NCBI GenBank assembly: GCA_011051925.1
Contig: DRKE01000369.1
Span: 1-34,980 of the forward strand
Source: Deltaproteobacteria bacterium
GTDB lineage: Bacteria > Myxococcota_A > UBA9160 > UBA4427
Direction: 5' to 3'
DNA: 34,980 nt
The notes below the pieces were generated by a model. The model saw only the letters and a list, made by a program, of their open reading frames with translations, was not told where the DNA came from and did not search any database. The position numbers and the translations under genes were made by a program. Below are positions 8,266 through 16,782 of the stretch, in pieces (the stretch's first letter is position 1; every line of letters begins with the position of its first letter).

Positions 8266-8619
8266 ATGCCCCCCGTCACGATCATGGAACTACTTGAAAA
8301 GTGCAAGGAGAAGACGGCGCTCTGTGACGCACGAGAGGCTGCCCACCGGATCAAGAACGATGGGGATCTCGTCCTGATCGATGTTCGCGAACCAGGCGAA
8401 TTCGAAGAGAATCCCGTTCCCGGCGCCGTCAACATCCCCCGCGGATTCCTGGAATTCAAGATCTGCGAAACCTGCCCGGAAGATCATGCTCCGATCCTGC
8501 TCCACTGTCGGACGGGAGGTCGTGCGGTCCTCGCCGCGAAGACCCTCGCGGAGATGGGCTACCGCAACGTCGCCGCCTACCAGGGGACCGTCGACGAATT
8601 GCTCGCGGCACTCGAATAG
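8266..8619 (+). CDS. Single-domain rhodanese-like sulfurtransferase
   Basis: This 117-aa cytosolic rhodanese domain carries the signatures LVLIDVREPGEFEENPVPGAVNIPRG and LLHCRTGGRA, written here as two conserved blocks. C81 heads a six-residue active-site loop (CRTGGR), the type that accepts sulfur as persulfide. AAGGAG is 5 bases before ATG 8266, which decides the start; the in-frame ATG further upstream at 8149 would add a low-complexity basic/acidic leader. Two extra cysteines (CETC) lie just before the active-site strand. It sits directly after the exported DsrE-like gene and probably shares its transcript. Confidence 0.88.
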   Translation: MPPVTIMELLEKCKEKTALCDAREAAHRIKNDGDLVLIDVREPGEFEENPVPGAVNIPRGFLEFKICETCPEDHAPILLHCRTGGRAVLAAKTLAEMGYRNVAAYQGTVDELLAALE

Positions 8620-8802
8620 GGGACTTCGGGCCGCCCCGGGATCCCGTCCCCTCGAGGAATTCCCGCGACTTCGCCGGCGTGAAACGGGCGCATGGGCCTG
8701 GAACCGACCGATTCGGGCGCGAGCCGCCCTCTCCCCCGCTCGGCGGTCGATCGCGGCCGGTCGGGATTCAAGCCGATCGGCTTGCTGGCCGATTGCTTCT
8801 GC

Positions 8803-9414
8803 ATGCGGACACGATTCGATTTCCCGGGACTGATCCCGATGGTGATCGTCCTCGGCGCCCTCGCCTGTGCGACGAAGGACGCGCGCTGGGTCAATGAGCA
8901 CCTCGAACTCAGCGAGAACTTCCATGCGGGCACGAAGGTCCTCGAGACACCCCCGATTCCCGATACCGGGGCACATCGGGCCTGGCTGCGCGCGACCGGC
9001 AGGACCCGGGGTCCGCGGCGCGGTGCCGACATCGAACTCGCCGTCCGTGCCGAATTCGAGGACTTCTCGTTTCTCGATCGCGTCTCCTTCGCCAGCGGAC
9101 GGGCCTATCCACTCACGGTCGTCAAACGGGAGAACGAGGATTGCGGAACGACCGACATCTCGCTCTGCAACGTCCACGAAGACGTCTCCGTCCGGCTCTC
9201 GCGAAAATTCCTGATCGCGAAACGAGCGACTGGCTTCCATGTGAAGCTCTGGGGTCGACGGGAGAGCGTCGTCCTCTTCGTCCCTCCGGAATACATCGAG
9301 GGTCTGATCTCCAGGATGGAGAACCGCGAACCCCGACCGATCGAAGCCCTGAAGGCGGCACCCCCGGCCAGCGTGCCCGCTGCCGCCGATCCGGCTGCGT
9401 CTGCTCGCCGCTGA
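8803..9414 (+). CDS. Hypothetical lipoprotein or secreted protein
   Basis: I do not recognise this 203-aa protein. From ATG 8803 it has an N-terminal hydrophobic segment (LIPMVIVLGALAC) ending in C22, a weak lipobox (A-L-A-C), so it may be lipid-anchored. The body is mixed beta/alpha with no membrane segment, and the C-terminus is alanine/proline-rich. Two cysteines (in NEDCGTTDISLCN) could form a disulphide. No clear ribosome binding site precedes 8803 or the upstream in-frame ATG at 8692. It follows the rhodanese gene after 183 bases and is convergent with the DUF2889 gene. Confidence 0.6.
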   Translation: MRTRFDFPGLIPMVIVLGALACATKDARWVNEHLELSENFHAGTKVLETPPIPDTGAHRAWLRATGRTRGPRRGADIELAVRAEFEDFSFLDRVSFASGRAYPLTVVKRENEDCGTTDISLCNVHEDVSVRLSRKFLIAKRATGFHVKLWGRRESVVLFVPPEYIEGLISRMENREPRPIEALKAAPPASVPAAADPAASARR

Positions 9415-9420
9415 CGCCCC

Positions 9421-10059
9421 TCAGTCCCAGTCCGATTCGTCGCGCCCGAGTGCCCGAAGTCGTTCTCTCACGGGAAGCGGCGGGAAACCCGGTCGCTCTC
9501 CGCGGTCCAGGGCAGCCACATGTGCCCCGTCCTCGGCCCAGAGATGGCAGGTGTTCAGGTTCCCCTTCAAGCGACGACGGCGCTCCTCCGGGCTGATCAC
9601 CTGACCGGATTCCCCTCTCAGGCGGCCCTTGCGAACCGACACGGACCAGGTCGACTGGACGACGGCGGGCGCCATGGCCTGCATCAACGCATTGACATGG
9701 GTACACCCTTTCGGACCACCGAAGAGATCGCGGATTTCACGAGTGAAGCCCCGGGCGATCGAGAGCCCGACGAGCTTCTCGTAGTCGTTCGCGATGAGCG
9801 GACAATTCGCCTGGGGATGGGTCTCGAAGAGCACGCGGGCTGATGTGATCTCCAACATCGGAAGGCGTACGCGCAACTCGAGTTGCATCTGGTGGATCTC
9901 GAGGCTCTCCGGATCTTCGACCACATAGAGCCCGGGCGGCTTCGTGTCGGAGATGGCGCCACGAACGAGAAGTTCCTCGTCCGAGAGCTGGTAGACACGC
10001 GTCTCGTATCGACGCGTGTGGATGAGATCGAGATCGTCGTCGGGAGGCAGAAGGCTCAT
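9421..10059 (-). CDS. DUF2889 family protein
   Basis: This is a 212-aa soluble protein of the DUF2889 family, whose function is unknown. Features seen in that family are the opening HTRRYETRVYQ, the centre GGPKGCTHVNALM with its Cys-His pair, and the late NTCHLWAEDG with a second Cys-His pair. The two pairs could bind a metal (inference). Members often lie among aromatic, lipid or steroid degradation genes, as here. It diverges from the MDR oxidoreductase across 177 bases. No signal peptide or membrane segment is visible. Confidence 0.82.
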   Translation of the reverse strand: MSLLPPDDDLDLIHTRRYETRVYQLSDEELLVRGAISDTKPPGLYVVEDPESLEIHQMQLELRVRLPMLEITSARVLFETHPQANCPLIANDYEKLVGLSIARGFTREIRDLFGGPKGCTHVNALMQAMAPAVVQSTWSVSVRKGRLRGESGQVISPEERRRRLKGNLNTCHLWAEDGAHVAALDRGERPGFPPLPVRERLRALGRDESDWD

Positions 10060-10236
10060 GCCTCCTTCTTAGCACTGTCTCCGACGCCGTTCCCCTGGCG
10101 ACACGGCCTTCCGCGACCGCCCGCGGCGGATCGGGAGCGCTATCATCGCGGCGCCGGATTCCGATCCGGCGAGCCGGAATCCCTGCCTTCGCGAGGGATC
10201 CCCTTGCCTCCCGAACCACAACCGTCGAGGAACGCG

Positions 10237-11376
10237 ATGAGTCAGACGACACCCCGAGAAACGCTCCAGATCGAGAGCACCGTGACCCCCGACGGACGCC
10301 TCGAGATCTCGCTCGCTTCGGCCGAGATCCCGCCGCTCGGCCCCGACGACGTCCTCGTTCGCGTCGAGGCCGCACCGATCAACCCCTCGGACCTCGGCCT
10401 CCTCTTCGGCCCCGCCGACATCCGGAAAGCCACCGCCGGCGGAACCCCGGAACGTCCTGTCCTGGCCGCTCCGATTCCCGACGCGTCGATCGGCAGCGTG
10501 GCGGCGCGGGTGGGCCGGCCGATGCCGGTCGGGAACGAAGGCGCAGGGATCGTCATCGAAGCGGGAACCTCCGATGCGGCACGAGCGCTCCTCGGTCGGA
10601 CGGTCGGCGTGATCGGCGGCGGGATGTACGCCCAGTACAGGGTCGTGCCGGCTGCCATGTGTCTTCCCCTGCCGGAGGGGACCGCGCCCGCCGAAGGCGC
10701 ATCGTGTTTCGTGAATCCGATGACCGCGCTGGGCATGGTCGAAACGATGCGTCTCGAAGGACACCACGCGCTGGTCCATACCGCCGCAGCCTCGAATCTC
10801 GGGCAGATGCTGAACAAGGTCTGTCTCGCAGACGGGATCCCGCTCGTCAACATCGTCCGCCGCAAGGAGCAGCAGGAGATCCTCCGCGCGATCGGCGCCA
10901 CGATCCTCTGCGACACGAGCGACCCCGATTTCAGGGACCGGTTGACCGATGCCCTGGCGGAAACCGGCGCCACTCTGGCCTTCGATGCCACGGGCGGAGG
11001 GAAGCTCGCCGGTTGGATTCTTTCGTGCATGGAGGCTGCCCTCAACCGGAACGCCGAGGAATACAGCCGGTACGGCTCGACGACCCACAAGCAGATCTAC
11101 ATCTACGGCCGGCTCGATCGTTCGCCCACCGTCCTCGAAGGGGATTTCGGAACGGCCTGGAGCGTGGGCGGTTGGTTGCTACCGCCGTTCCTGGCCAGGC
11201 TCGGTCCCGAAGGCGCCGCCCGGCTCCGCGAACGCGTCGCCTCCGAGATCAAGACGACCTTCGCGAGCCACTATACCTCCGAGATCTCGCTGGCCCAGGC
11301 CCTCGAGCCCGAAACGGCGGCCGCCTACGGAAGAATGGCAACGGGAGAGAAGTACCTGATCAATCCCCAGAAGTGA
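10237..11376 (+). CDS. MDR-family NAD(P)H oxidoreductase (zinc-independent, quinone-reductase-like)
   Basis: This 379-aa cytosolic medium-chain dehydrogenase/reductase has a GroES-like N-terminal half (DDVLVRVEAAPINPSDLG, GNEGAGIVIEAG) followed by a Rossmann domain. The usual AxGxxG loop reads HTAAASNLGQML, a form seen in MDR reductases related to quinone or enoyl reductases. The zinc-ligand cysteines of alcohol dehydrogenases are absent. The substrate is probably an activated alkene or quinone but cannot be fixed. GAGGAA precedes ATG 10237. It is convergent with the LLM gene (10-base gap). Confidence 0.88.
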   Translation: MSQTTPRETLQIESTVTPDGRLEISLASAEIPPLGPDDVLVRVEAAPINPSDLGLLFGPADIRKATAGGTPERPVLAAPIPDASIGSVAARVGRPMPVGNEGAGIVIEAGTSDAARALLGRTVGVIGGGMYAQYRVVPAAMCLPLPEGTAPAEGASCFVNPMTALGMVETMRLEGHHALVHTAAASNLGQMLNKVCLADGIPLVNIVRRKEQQEILRAIGATILCDTSDPDFRDRLTDALAETGATLAFDATGGGKLAGWILSCMEAALNRNAEEYSRYGSTTHKQIYIYGRLDRSPTVLEGDFGTAWSVGGWLLPPFLARLGPEGAARLRERVASEIKTTFASHYTSEISLAQALEPETAAAYGRMATGEKYLINPQK

Positions 11377-11386
11377 CGACCGACCG

Positions 11387-12274
11387 TCAGCCACGCTCGT
11401 CGAGGATCTCGAGCAGGCCGTCGATCTCGGCGATTTCGGGCGTGGCGGAGTTCAGCCAGCATTCCTGGATTCCCAGTTCCTCGTAGGCATCGAGCGACGC
11501 GTGGATCGCTTCGCGCGAAGACCGATCGACCGTCCGCGCCATCGCCTTTGCCGGTCCCTCCCCTGCCAACCGGATGTACTTGTAGACGTAGTTCTTGAGC
11601 TTCGCATCCGCGTCGGGCGCGAGCGAGTACCAGAATCCCGCGATCCGGATGGGCGGCTCGTCGCGAGCGGCACGGTCCCACTCCGACAGGATCATCTCCT
11701 GTTGCGCCTTCATCTCCGAGCGGTCACCGTTGCCCGACCAGGAGTAGATGCCATCGGCCCAACGGACTGCCTGTGCGATCGCACGAGGTCGCGTCACCCC
11801 CGCCAGGATGGGCGGCCCGCCCGGCTGCACCGGCCGGGGGCCCAGGGGTTCCGCCCCTTCCAGGGGAGGCTCGCCAGCCCAGATCCTGCGGATCTGCGCG
11901 ACCTGCTCCGACATCTTCTTGTGTTGCTGGCGGACGGGTTCCCGTTCCATCACGGCATAGTCCTGGGGACGTCCACCCACGCCGACGGTGATCATCGTAC
12001 GGCCGTCCGAAATCAGATCGAGGGTCGCCGCATGCTTCGCGACCTTGCTCGCGGAGTGCATCGGCAGGACATAGAGCGTCGGCACGATCCGGACCCGCTC
12101 GGTCACGGCCGCTGCCGCGCCGAGCATCGCCATCATGTCCACGCCCGGACCGACCATCCGCTCGCCACAGGAGAGGGCCGAAAAGGGCCCCTCGTCGATG
12201 CGGCGACACCACTCCCGGAGGACCTCCCACGAAAGCCCCTCCTGGGAATACGGAAGACAGAGTCCGACCTTCAT
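11387..12274 (-). CDS. LLM-class flavin/F420-dependent oxidoreductase
   Basis: This 295-aa luciferase-like TIM-barrel monooxygenase or dehydrogenase is recognisable from KVGLCLPYSQEG at the N-terminus, MLGAAAAVTERVRIVPTLYVLPM, the cofactor-side TVGVGGRPQDYAVME, and the late block PILAGVTRPRAIAQAVRWADG. Members use FMN or the deazaflavin F420; the sequence alone does not settle which. Its ATG overlaps the stop of the upstream lipoprotein gene as ATGA, so translation is probably coupled. It is the third gene of a crotonase-lipoprotein-LLM operon, pointing to oxidation or reduction of a CoA-linked or lipid substrate (inference). Confidence 0.9.
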   Translation of the reverse strand: MKVGLCLPYSQEGLSWEVLREWCRRIDEGPFSALSCGERMVGPGVDMMAMLGAAAAVTERVRIVPTLYVLPMHSASKVAKHAATLDLISDGRTMITVGVGGRPQDYAVMEREPVRQQHKKMSEQVAQIRRIWAGEPPLEGAEPLGPRPVQPGGPPILAGVTRPRAIAQAVRWADGIYSWSGNGDRSEMKAQQEMILSEWDRAARDEPPIRIAGFWYSLAPDADAKLKNYVYKYIRLAGEGPAKAMARTVDRSSREAIHASLDAYEELGIQECWLNSATPEIAEIDGLLEILDERG

Positions 12275-12708
12275 CGCGCGCTCAGCCGGTAGAGATGGAC
12301 CTCTGCGATGTCCTCATGCCGAGGCCGCACGCCGTATTTCTCCTCGTAGTGATTCGCGAACGCGTCGAATTCCTCCTGCTCGCGAACCCGGAAGGCGACC
12401 AGGTCGTAGATCCGTCCGTCGATCGCGACCCGGACAGAAGGGTCCTTCTCCATGTTCTCGACCCAGCGGCTGCGATTCCTTCCCGCATGGACGTAGAGCC
12501 GGTCGCCCAGTCCGATCGCCCAGATATTGACCGAATAGGGATCCTCCGGCCGGGTCTCGAGCTGGATCGTCGACACCTCGTCGGTCCATTCCCAGTCGGA
12601 CGGCGCCGGAGCCGGCGTTCCGCTCAACCTTCCGCCGGGAAGCACGAGCATCGGGCCGCATCCGACGAGGAAGAAGAGGGTCGCGACCGCCAGCGTCCGG
12701 AAGATCAT
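12271..12708 (-). CDS. Lipoprotein with split-barrel (PNPOx/deazaflavin-reductase-like) domain
   Basis: This is a 145-aa protein with a lipoprotein signal: MIFRTLAVATLFFLVGC, with C17 as the lipidated residue. The mature part (about 40-145) resembles the FMN/F420-binding split barrel: YSVNIWAIGLGDRLYVHAG, then RWVENMEKDPSVRVAIDG and IYDLVAFRV, as in proteins that handle pyridoxamine phosphate or reduce with F420. Cofactor binding is not proven. GAGGG overlaps the stop of the upstream crotonase, 6 bases before the ATG. The gene ends inside the LLM start codon. A membrane-anchored form of this fold between two soluble enzymes is unusual. Confidence 0.75.
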   Translation of the reverse strand: MIFRTLAVATLFFLVGCGPMLVLPGGRLSGTPAPAPSDWEWTDEVSTIQLETRPEDPYSVNIWAIGLGDRLYVHAGRNRSRWVENMEKDPSVRVAIDGRIYDLVAFRVREQEEFDAFANHYEEKYGVRPRHEDIAEVHLYRLSAR

Positions 12709-12717
12709 CCAAAGCCC

Positions 12718-13602
12718 TCAATCCGAAGCGGAACGCTTCCGTTCTCCGTAGTCTCCGAAGGGCGCATCGCGCTCTGCGATGACCTTTCGGAAGCCCTTTT
12801 CCTCGAAACTCTCGACCCAGCGATAGGCCTCTTCGGTATGTCGGGTGATCCCGTCGAAGAGGGTCCCGAGCAGCTGTGTCGTTCGCAGGCCCATGTTCTC
12901 GAAGGCCTGGTTGATCAGGAGCTTGTTCAGCGCGAGCTGGTTGGCGGGAATGTTCTCGAGCCGTCGTGCATCCGCCTCGATCCGCTCTTCGATCTCGTCG
13001 GGAGGACAGACGTGCGAAACGAGCCCGATCCGATGGGCAGTCCCGGCATCGATCGCGTCCCCGCTCAGAAGGAACTGCTTCGCATGCTCCAGGCCCAGAC
13101 GATAGACCCAGATCATCGTCGTCGGTGTCCCGAAGATTCGCGAGGGCGCATAGCCGATAAAGGCATCTTCGGCCATGTAGAGGAGGTCGCAGCACAGGAT
13201 CAGGTCGGTCGCTCCCCCGATCGCCCAACCATGGATCTGGCCGAGCACGGGCTTCGGACACTCCCAGATCTTCATGAAGCGTTTGACGTTATGCCCCATG
13301 AACTGGAGATCGCGAACCGGGTCCCAGGCGCCTTCCCGGGGCTCCGGACCGGGTGCATCGAAGGGGCTCCCCCAACCCCCCTCCATCTGGCCGCCCGGAT
13401 TGAGATCGTATCCGCCCGTGAGCGCCCGCCCGGCACCGCGCAGGACGATCGAACGCACCGGTCGCGATGCCGTCGCACGATCGATCGCGTCCGCCACGCC
13501 CTGGACCATCGCTTCGGTCAGGGTATTCATCTTCTCGGGCCGGTTGAGCGTGACGATCGCGACGCTTCCCCGCTCTTCATAGAGCACGACCGACTCATCC
13601 AT
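12718..13602 (-). CDS. Crotonase (enoyl-CoA hydratase/isomerase) family protein
   Basis: This 294-aa protein has the crotonase fold and acts on acyl-CoA thioesters. The oxyanion-hole blocks are present (LTGGYDL at 61-67, GWAIGGATDL at 125-134). However, the two glutamates of classical hydratases appear absent: the first region reads YAPSRIFGTP and the second AKQFLLSGD, with Q in place of E. It may therefore be an isomerase, hydrolase, lyase or another crotonase activity rather than a hydratase. An insertion rich in Gly/Pro at about 69-92 is also unusual. A strong GGAGGTGG precedes ATG 13602. It is first gene of the operon with the lipoprotein and LLM enzyme. Confidence 0.88.
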   Translation of the reverse strand: MDESVVLYEERGSVAIVTLNRPEKMNTLTEAMVQGVADAIDRATASRPVRSIVLRGAGRALTGGYDLNPGGQMEGGWGSPFDAPGPEPREGAWDPVRDLQFMGHNVKRFMKIWECPKPVLGQIHGWAIGGATDLILCCDLLYMAEDAFIGYAPSRIFGTPTTMIWVYRLGLEHAKQFLLSGDAIDAGTAHRIGLVSHVCPPDEIEERIEADARRLENIPANQLALNKLLINQAFENMGLRTTQLLGTLFDGITRHTEEAYRWVESFEEKGFRKVIAERDAPFGDYGERKRSASD

Positions 13603-13784
13603 GACTCCCACCTCCTGCCCGATCGACCCTCGCATGATAGACGACCCGATTCCTCCGGACACGAGTCGATTGCCGGACCGGTTCGGCCAGAGCCATGGGC
13701 GCAGCAGCCGTGTTCGCGCGACGCGCCGGAATGATCGACAATCGCCCCGGGGAGCCATTCACGAGATTTCCGCCCGGGAGTGAC

Positions 13785-15269
13785 ATGAAGACGACGAGAC
13801 GGAGCGCCGGATCGGCGAGCGTGACCTACCGCAACGCGGACGCCGACTACTTCGAACGCCGGGGCCTGCGTCGCTTCGCAGGCGTCTGGTCCCTCTGGGC
13901 CCTGGGCGTCGGCGCCGTGATCTCGGGCGATTTCTTCGGCTGGAACTACGGCCTGCTCTCCGGAGGCTTCGGCGGCCTGCTCGTCGCGACCGGGATCGTG
14001 AGCGTCATGTACGTCGGACTCTGTTTCTCGATCGCGGAACTCGGTCCCGCGCTCCCTCATACGGGCGGTGCCTATTCCTTCGGCCGAACGGCCTTCGGAC
14101 CCTGGGGCGGCTTCCTGACGGGACTCGCCGAAAGCATTGAGTACGTGTTGACGCCGGCCGTGATCGTCGTCGGTATCGGTGGCTATGTCGGAGCGATCGT
14201 GGAGGACACGCTCGGCCTCTCGCTGCCCGAGCCGGTCTGGTGGGCGCTCTTCTATGCATTCTTCGTCGGAATCAACGTCATCGGTGTCGAACTGACCTTT
14301 CGCGTGACGGTCGGCATCACCATCCTGGCCCTGCTCGTGCTCGTCGTCTTCTGGATCGGAGCGCTACCGCTTTTCAGTTGGGACGAAGCGCTCTCCGTCG
14401 GACCCCTGGCCGGCGCGAATCGATGGTTTCCCCGTGGCCTCTCCGGAGTCAGCGCGTCTCTTCCCTTTGCGATCTGGTTCTACCTGGCCATCGAGCAGCT
14501 TCCCCTTGCGGCCGAGGAGAGCCATGATCCGAAACGGGACATGCCGCGTGGACTCCTCTGGGGCATCGCGACCCTGATCGTCGCTTCGCTCCTCACGCTC
14601 TTTCTCAACGCGGGCATCCCGCCGGGCGCGGCGGTCGTCGGTGCTTCGGAAGAGCCCCTTCTTCTGGCGTTCAAGACCATCCATGGCGAGGGAACCGGCA
14701 CGACCCTCCTCGCGCTCGCGGCGGTCGCAGGCCTGGTCGCCAGCTTCCACGCGATCATCTACGCCTACGGCCGGAACATCTACTCCCTGGCCCGCGCGGG
14801 ATATTTCCCGACCTGGATGTCGAGAACCCATTCGACCCGGAAGACGCCCCATGTCGCACTGCTCGTCGGCGCCGCTTCGGGCTATGCGGTCGCCCTGGCG
14901 ATCCGATTCGGAAGCGCGATCTTCGGAGACGTACCCGTCGGCGGTGTCCTCCTCAACATGGCCGTCTTCGGTGCGGTCATCGCGTACATCATGCAGATGG
15001 CGGCCTACCTGCGAATCAAGTCGATGGACTCCCTCGAGCGTCCCTGGGTGAGTCCGCTGGGGAGAGCGGGGGCGCTCACGGCCGGCGGGATCGCGGCGAT
15101 CACGCTCGTGTTCCTGTTCGTGAATCCGGACTACCGACCGGGCATCTACGGCGTCGCGATCTGGTTCGGCCTATCGCTTCTCTACTTCGGGCTCTACGCG
15201 CGTCATCGGATGATCCTTTCTCCCGAGGAGGAATTCGCCCTCCGGGCACGCGAGGACACCGCGACCTGA
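13785..15269 (+). CDS. APC-superfamily transporter, ethanolamine-permease-like
   Basis: This 494-aa inner-membrane permease has about 12 hydrophobic segments. The N-terminal block YFERRGLRRFAGVWSLWALG followed by GAVISGDFFGWNYGLL is characteristic of the ethanolamine/amino-acid transporter branch of the APC superfamily. YGRNIYSLARAGYFP in the middle is also typical. It would take up an amine or amino acid by cation coupling; ethanolamine is the best guess by family, but no ethanolamine ammonia-lyase genes lie nearby. GGGAG precedes ATG 13785. It diverges from the crotonase operon over 182 bases. Confidence 0.88.
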   Translation: MKTTRRSAGSASVTYRNADADYFERRGLRRFAGVWSLWALGVGAVISGDFFGWNYGLLSGGFGGLLVATGIVSVMYVGLCFSIAELGPALPHTGGAYSFGRTAFGPWGGFLTGLAESIEYVLTPAVIVVGIGGYVGAIVEDTLGLSLPEPVWWALFYAFFVGINVIGVELTFRVTVGITILALLVLVVFWIGALPLFSWDEALSVGPLAGANRWFPRGLSGVSASLPFAIWFYLAIEQLPLAAEESHDPKRDMPRGLLWGIATLIVASLLTLFLNAGIPPGAAVVGASEEPLLLAFKTIHGEGTGTTLLALAAVAGLVASFHAIIYAYGRNIYSLARAGYFPTWMSRTHSTRKTPHVALLVGAASGYAVALAIRFGSAIFGDVPVGGVLLNMAVFGAVIAYIMQMAAYLRIKSMDSLERPWVSPLGRAGALTAGGIAAITLVFLFVNPDYRPGIYGVAIWFGLSLLYFGLYARHRMILSPEEEFALRAREDTAT

Positions 15270-15321
15270 GCCGATTCCCGGCGCGGATTCCCCCATGCGC
15301 ACATGAAGACCCGCCCCCACG

Positions 15322-15335
15322 CCCGGGAACCCGGG
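15322..15335. terminator. Weak hairpin between convergent permease and P450 genes
   Basis: CCCGG (15322-15326) and CCGGG (15331-15335) pair around the loop GAAC in the 82-base gap between two converging genes. The stem is short and has no T-run, so a bidirectional terminator role is only possible. Confidence 0.25.
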
Positions 15336-15351
15336 AGGCGCCCGAAGGAGT

Positions 15352-16608
15352 TCAGGCGGCCGGTCGGATCTTGTATCGGATGGGCAGCGTCTTGTACCCG
15401 ACGACGAAGCTCGACTCGATCAGGCTCGGGTCGGCCGCCGGCTCGACGTGTTCGATCCGGGTCGCGAGCTCACGGAAGAGCGCCCGCGCGCTGAGCCTCG
15501 CCACGTGGGATCCCAGACAGAAATGCTCACCGGTTCCGAATCCCAGGTGCCTGTTCGGTTGGCGTCGGATATCGAACTCGAAGGGTCTGTCGAAGACCGA
15601 TTCATCACGGTTCGCGGAAGCATAGAAGAGCGCCAGATCCTCCCCCTTCTTCATCTTCACGCCATGCATCTCCACATCCTCCAGCAGATGCCGCCGCATG
15701 TAGTTCACGGGCGTCGTCCAGCGAACGATCTCTTCGAAGGCCGGTTTCGTCAGCTCGGGATCATCGCAGAGGCGTTCCAGCTGTTCGGGATTCTCGAGGA
15801 GCGCCGCCATCCCGCCCGCGATCGCGTTTCTCGTCGTGTCGTGGCCGGCGGTGAAGACGATCAGGAAATACCCGAAGGTCTCGATCGGAGGCATCGGCGA
15901 CCCGTCCGCCATCTTCGCGTTGGCGAGCAGGCTCGCGAGATCGTCTCGGGGATTCGCGCGTCGATCCTCGATGATCCGGGCGAAGAGCCCCATGAACTCG
16001 GCCCCGAGGGCCATGATCGCTTCTTTCCGATCCTCGCCTTCGCGCTGGAGATCGGGATCTTCCGAAGCGAAGAGCTGTTGCGTCAAGGAGAGGACGAGCT
16101 CTTCGTCATCACGATCGATGCCGAGAATCGTCGCCAGGACGCGGAGGGGATGTCGCTGGGCGATCGCCTCGACGAAATCGCATTCCCCCTCGTCGCCGAG
16201 CTTGTCGACCTGTTCGCGAGCGCATTCCGTCACGATGTCGTCCAGACGATGGATGCTACGCGGCGTGAAGAACCCGCTCGCCACCTTCCGGAACTCCCGA
16301 TGCTCCGGCGGGTCCATGTCGATGATGCTGCGCATGGCGGCAAAGGGGCTCTCGGTCTTCTCGAGTTCCGCCTTCTGTTCGCGGTTCAACAGGACTGCAC
16401 CCTGCGTGTTGCTGAAGATCTCCGGCCGGCTGGAAATCTCGACGATGTCCGCGTGCCGCGTGATCGTATAGAAGGGCGGGAAGGTCTCCGTCTCGCAGCG
16501 CCAGACCGGTGCATTCTGGCGAAGCCAGGTCCAGGCCTCGTGGGGTTGTCCGGAAACGCCGTAGTGGCTCGGAACGATCAGATCGTCGGGATCGAAATCT
16601 GGGGACAT
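15352..16608 (-). CDS. Cytochrome P450
   Basis: This is a 418-aa soluble bacterial P450 that inserts oxygen into an organic substrate using electrons from a ferredoxin partner. Visible motifs are the I-helix oxygen-activation motif AGHDTT (254-259), K-helix E293-xx-R296 in FEEIVRW, and the heme loop FGTGEHFCLG with C364 as iron ligand. The C-helix block MDPPEHREFRKV is also present. Sequence style fits the bacterial CYP125/142-like and related families that act on steroids or terpenoids, but subfamily cannot be assigned by eye. No ferredoxin or ferredoxin reductase gene is adjacent. It diverges from the nitronate monooxygenase gene. Confidence 0.95.
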   Translation of the reverse strand: MSPDFDPDDLIVPSHYGVSGQPHEAWTWLRQNAPVWRCETETFPPFYTITRHADIVEISSRPEIFSNTQGAVLLNREQKAELEKTESPFAAMRSIIDMDPPEHREFRKVASGFFTPRSIHRLDDIVTECAREQVDKLGDEGECDFVEAIAQRHPLRVLATILGIDRDDEELVLSLTQQLFASEDPDLQREGEDRKEAIMALGAEFMGLFARIIEDRRANPRDDLASLLANAKMADGSPMPPIETFGYFLIVFTAGHDTTRNAIAGGMAALLENPEQLERLCDDPELTKPAFEEIVRWTTPVNYMRRHLLEDVEMHGVKMKKGEDLALFYASANRDESVFDRPFEFDIRRQPNRHLGFGTGEHFCLGSHVARLSARALFRELATRIEHVEPAADPSLIESSFVVGYKTLPIRYKIRPAA

Positions 16609-16782
16609 CGGATCACACTCCTTGGCTTCGAGGCACCTGTTCCGACTCGGCCGTCCCGGACGTCATCCTCCGCGCCATCAGCCGATCGCTTCGTGGCGGG
16701 AGGGCCATCGTCGCCTCCGCCTGCGCTCGAGAATGGATTATGGCATAGTGCGTGTCGATAGAAAAACACGCCGGAGGCCCGC

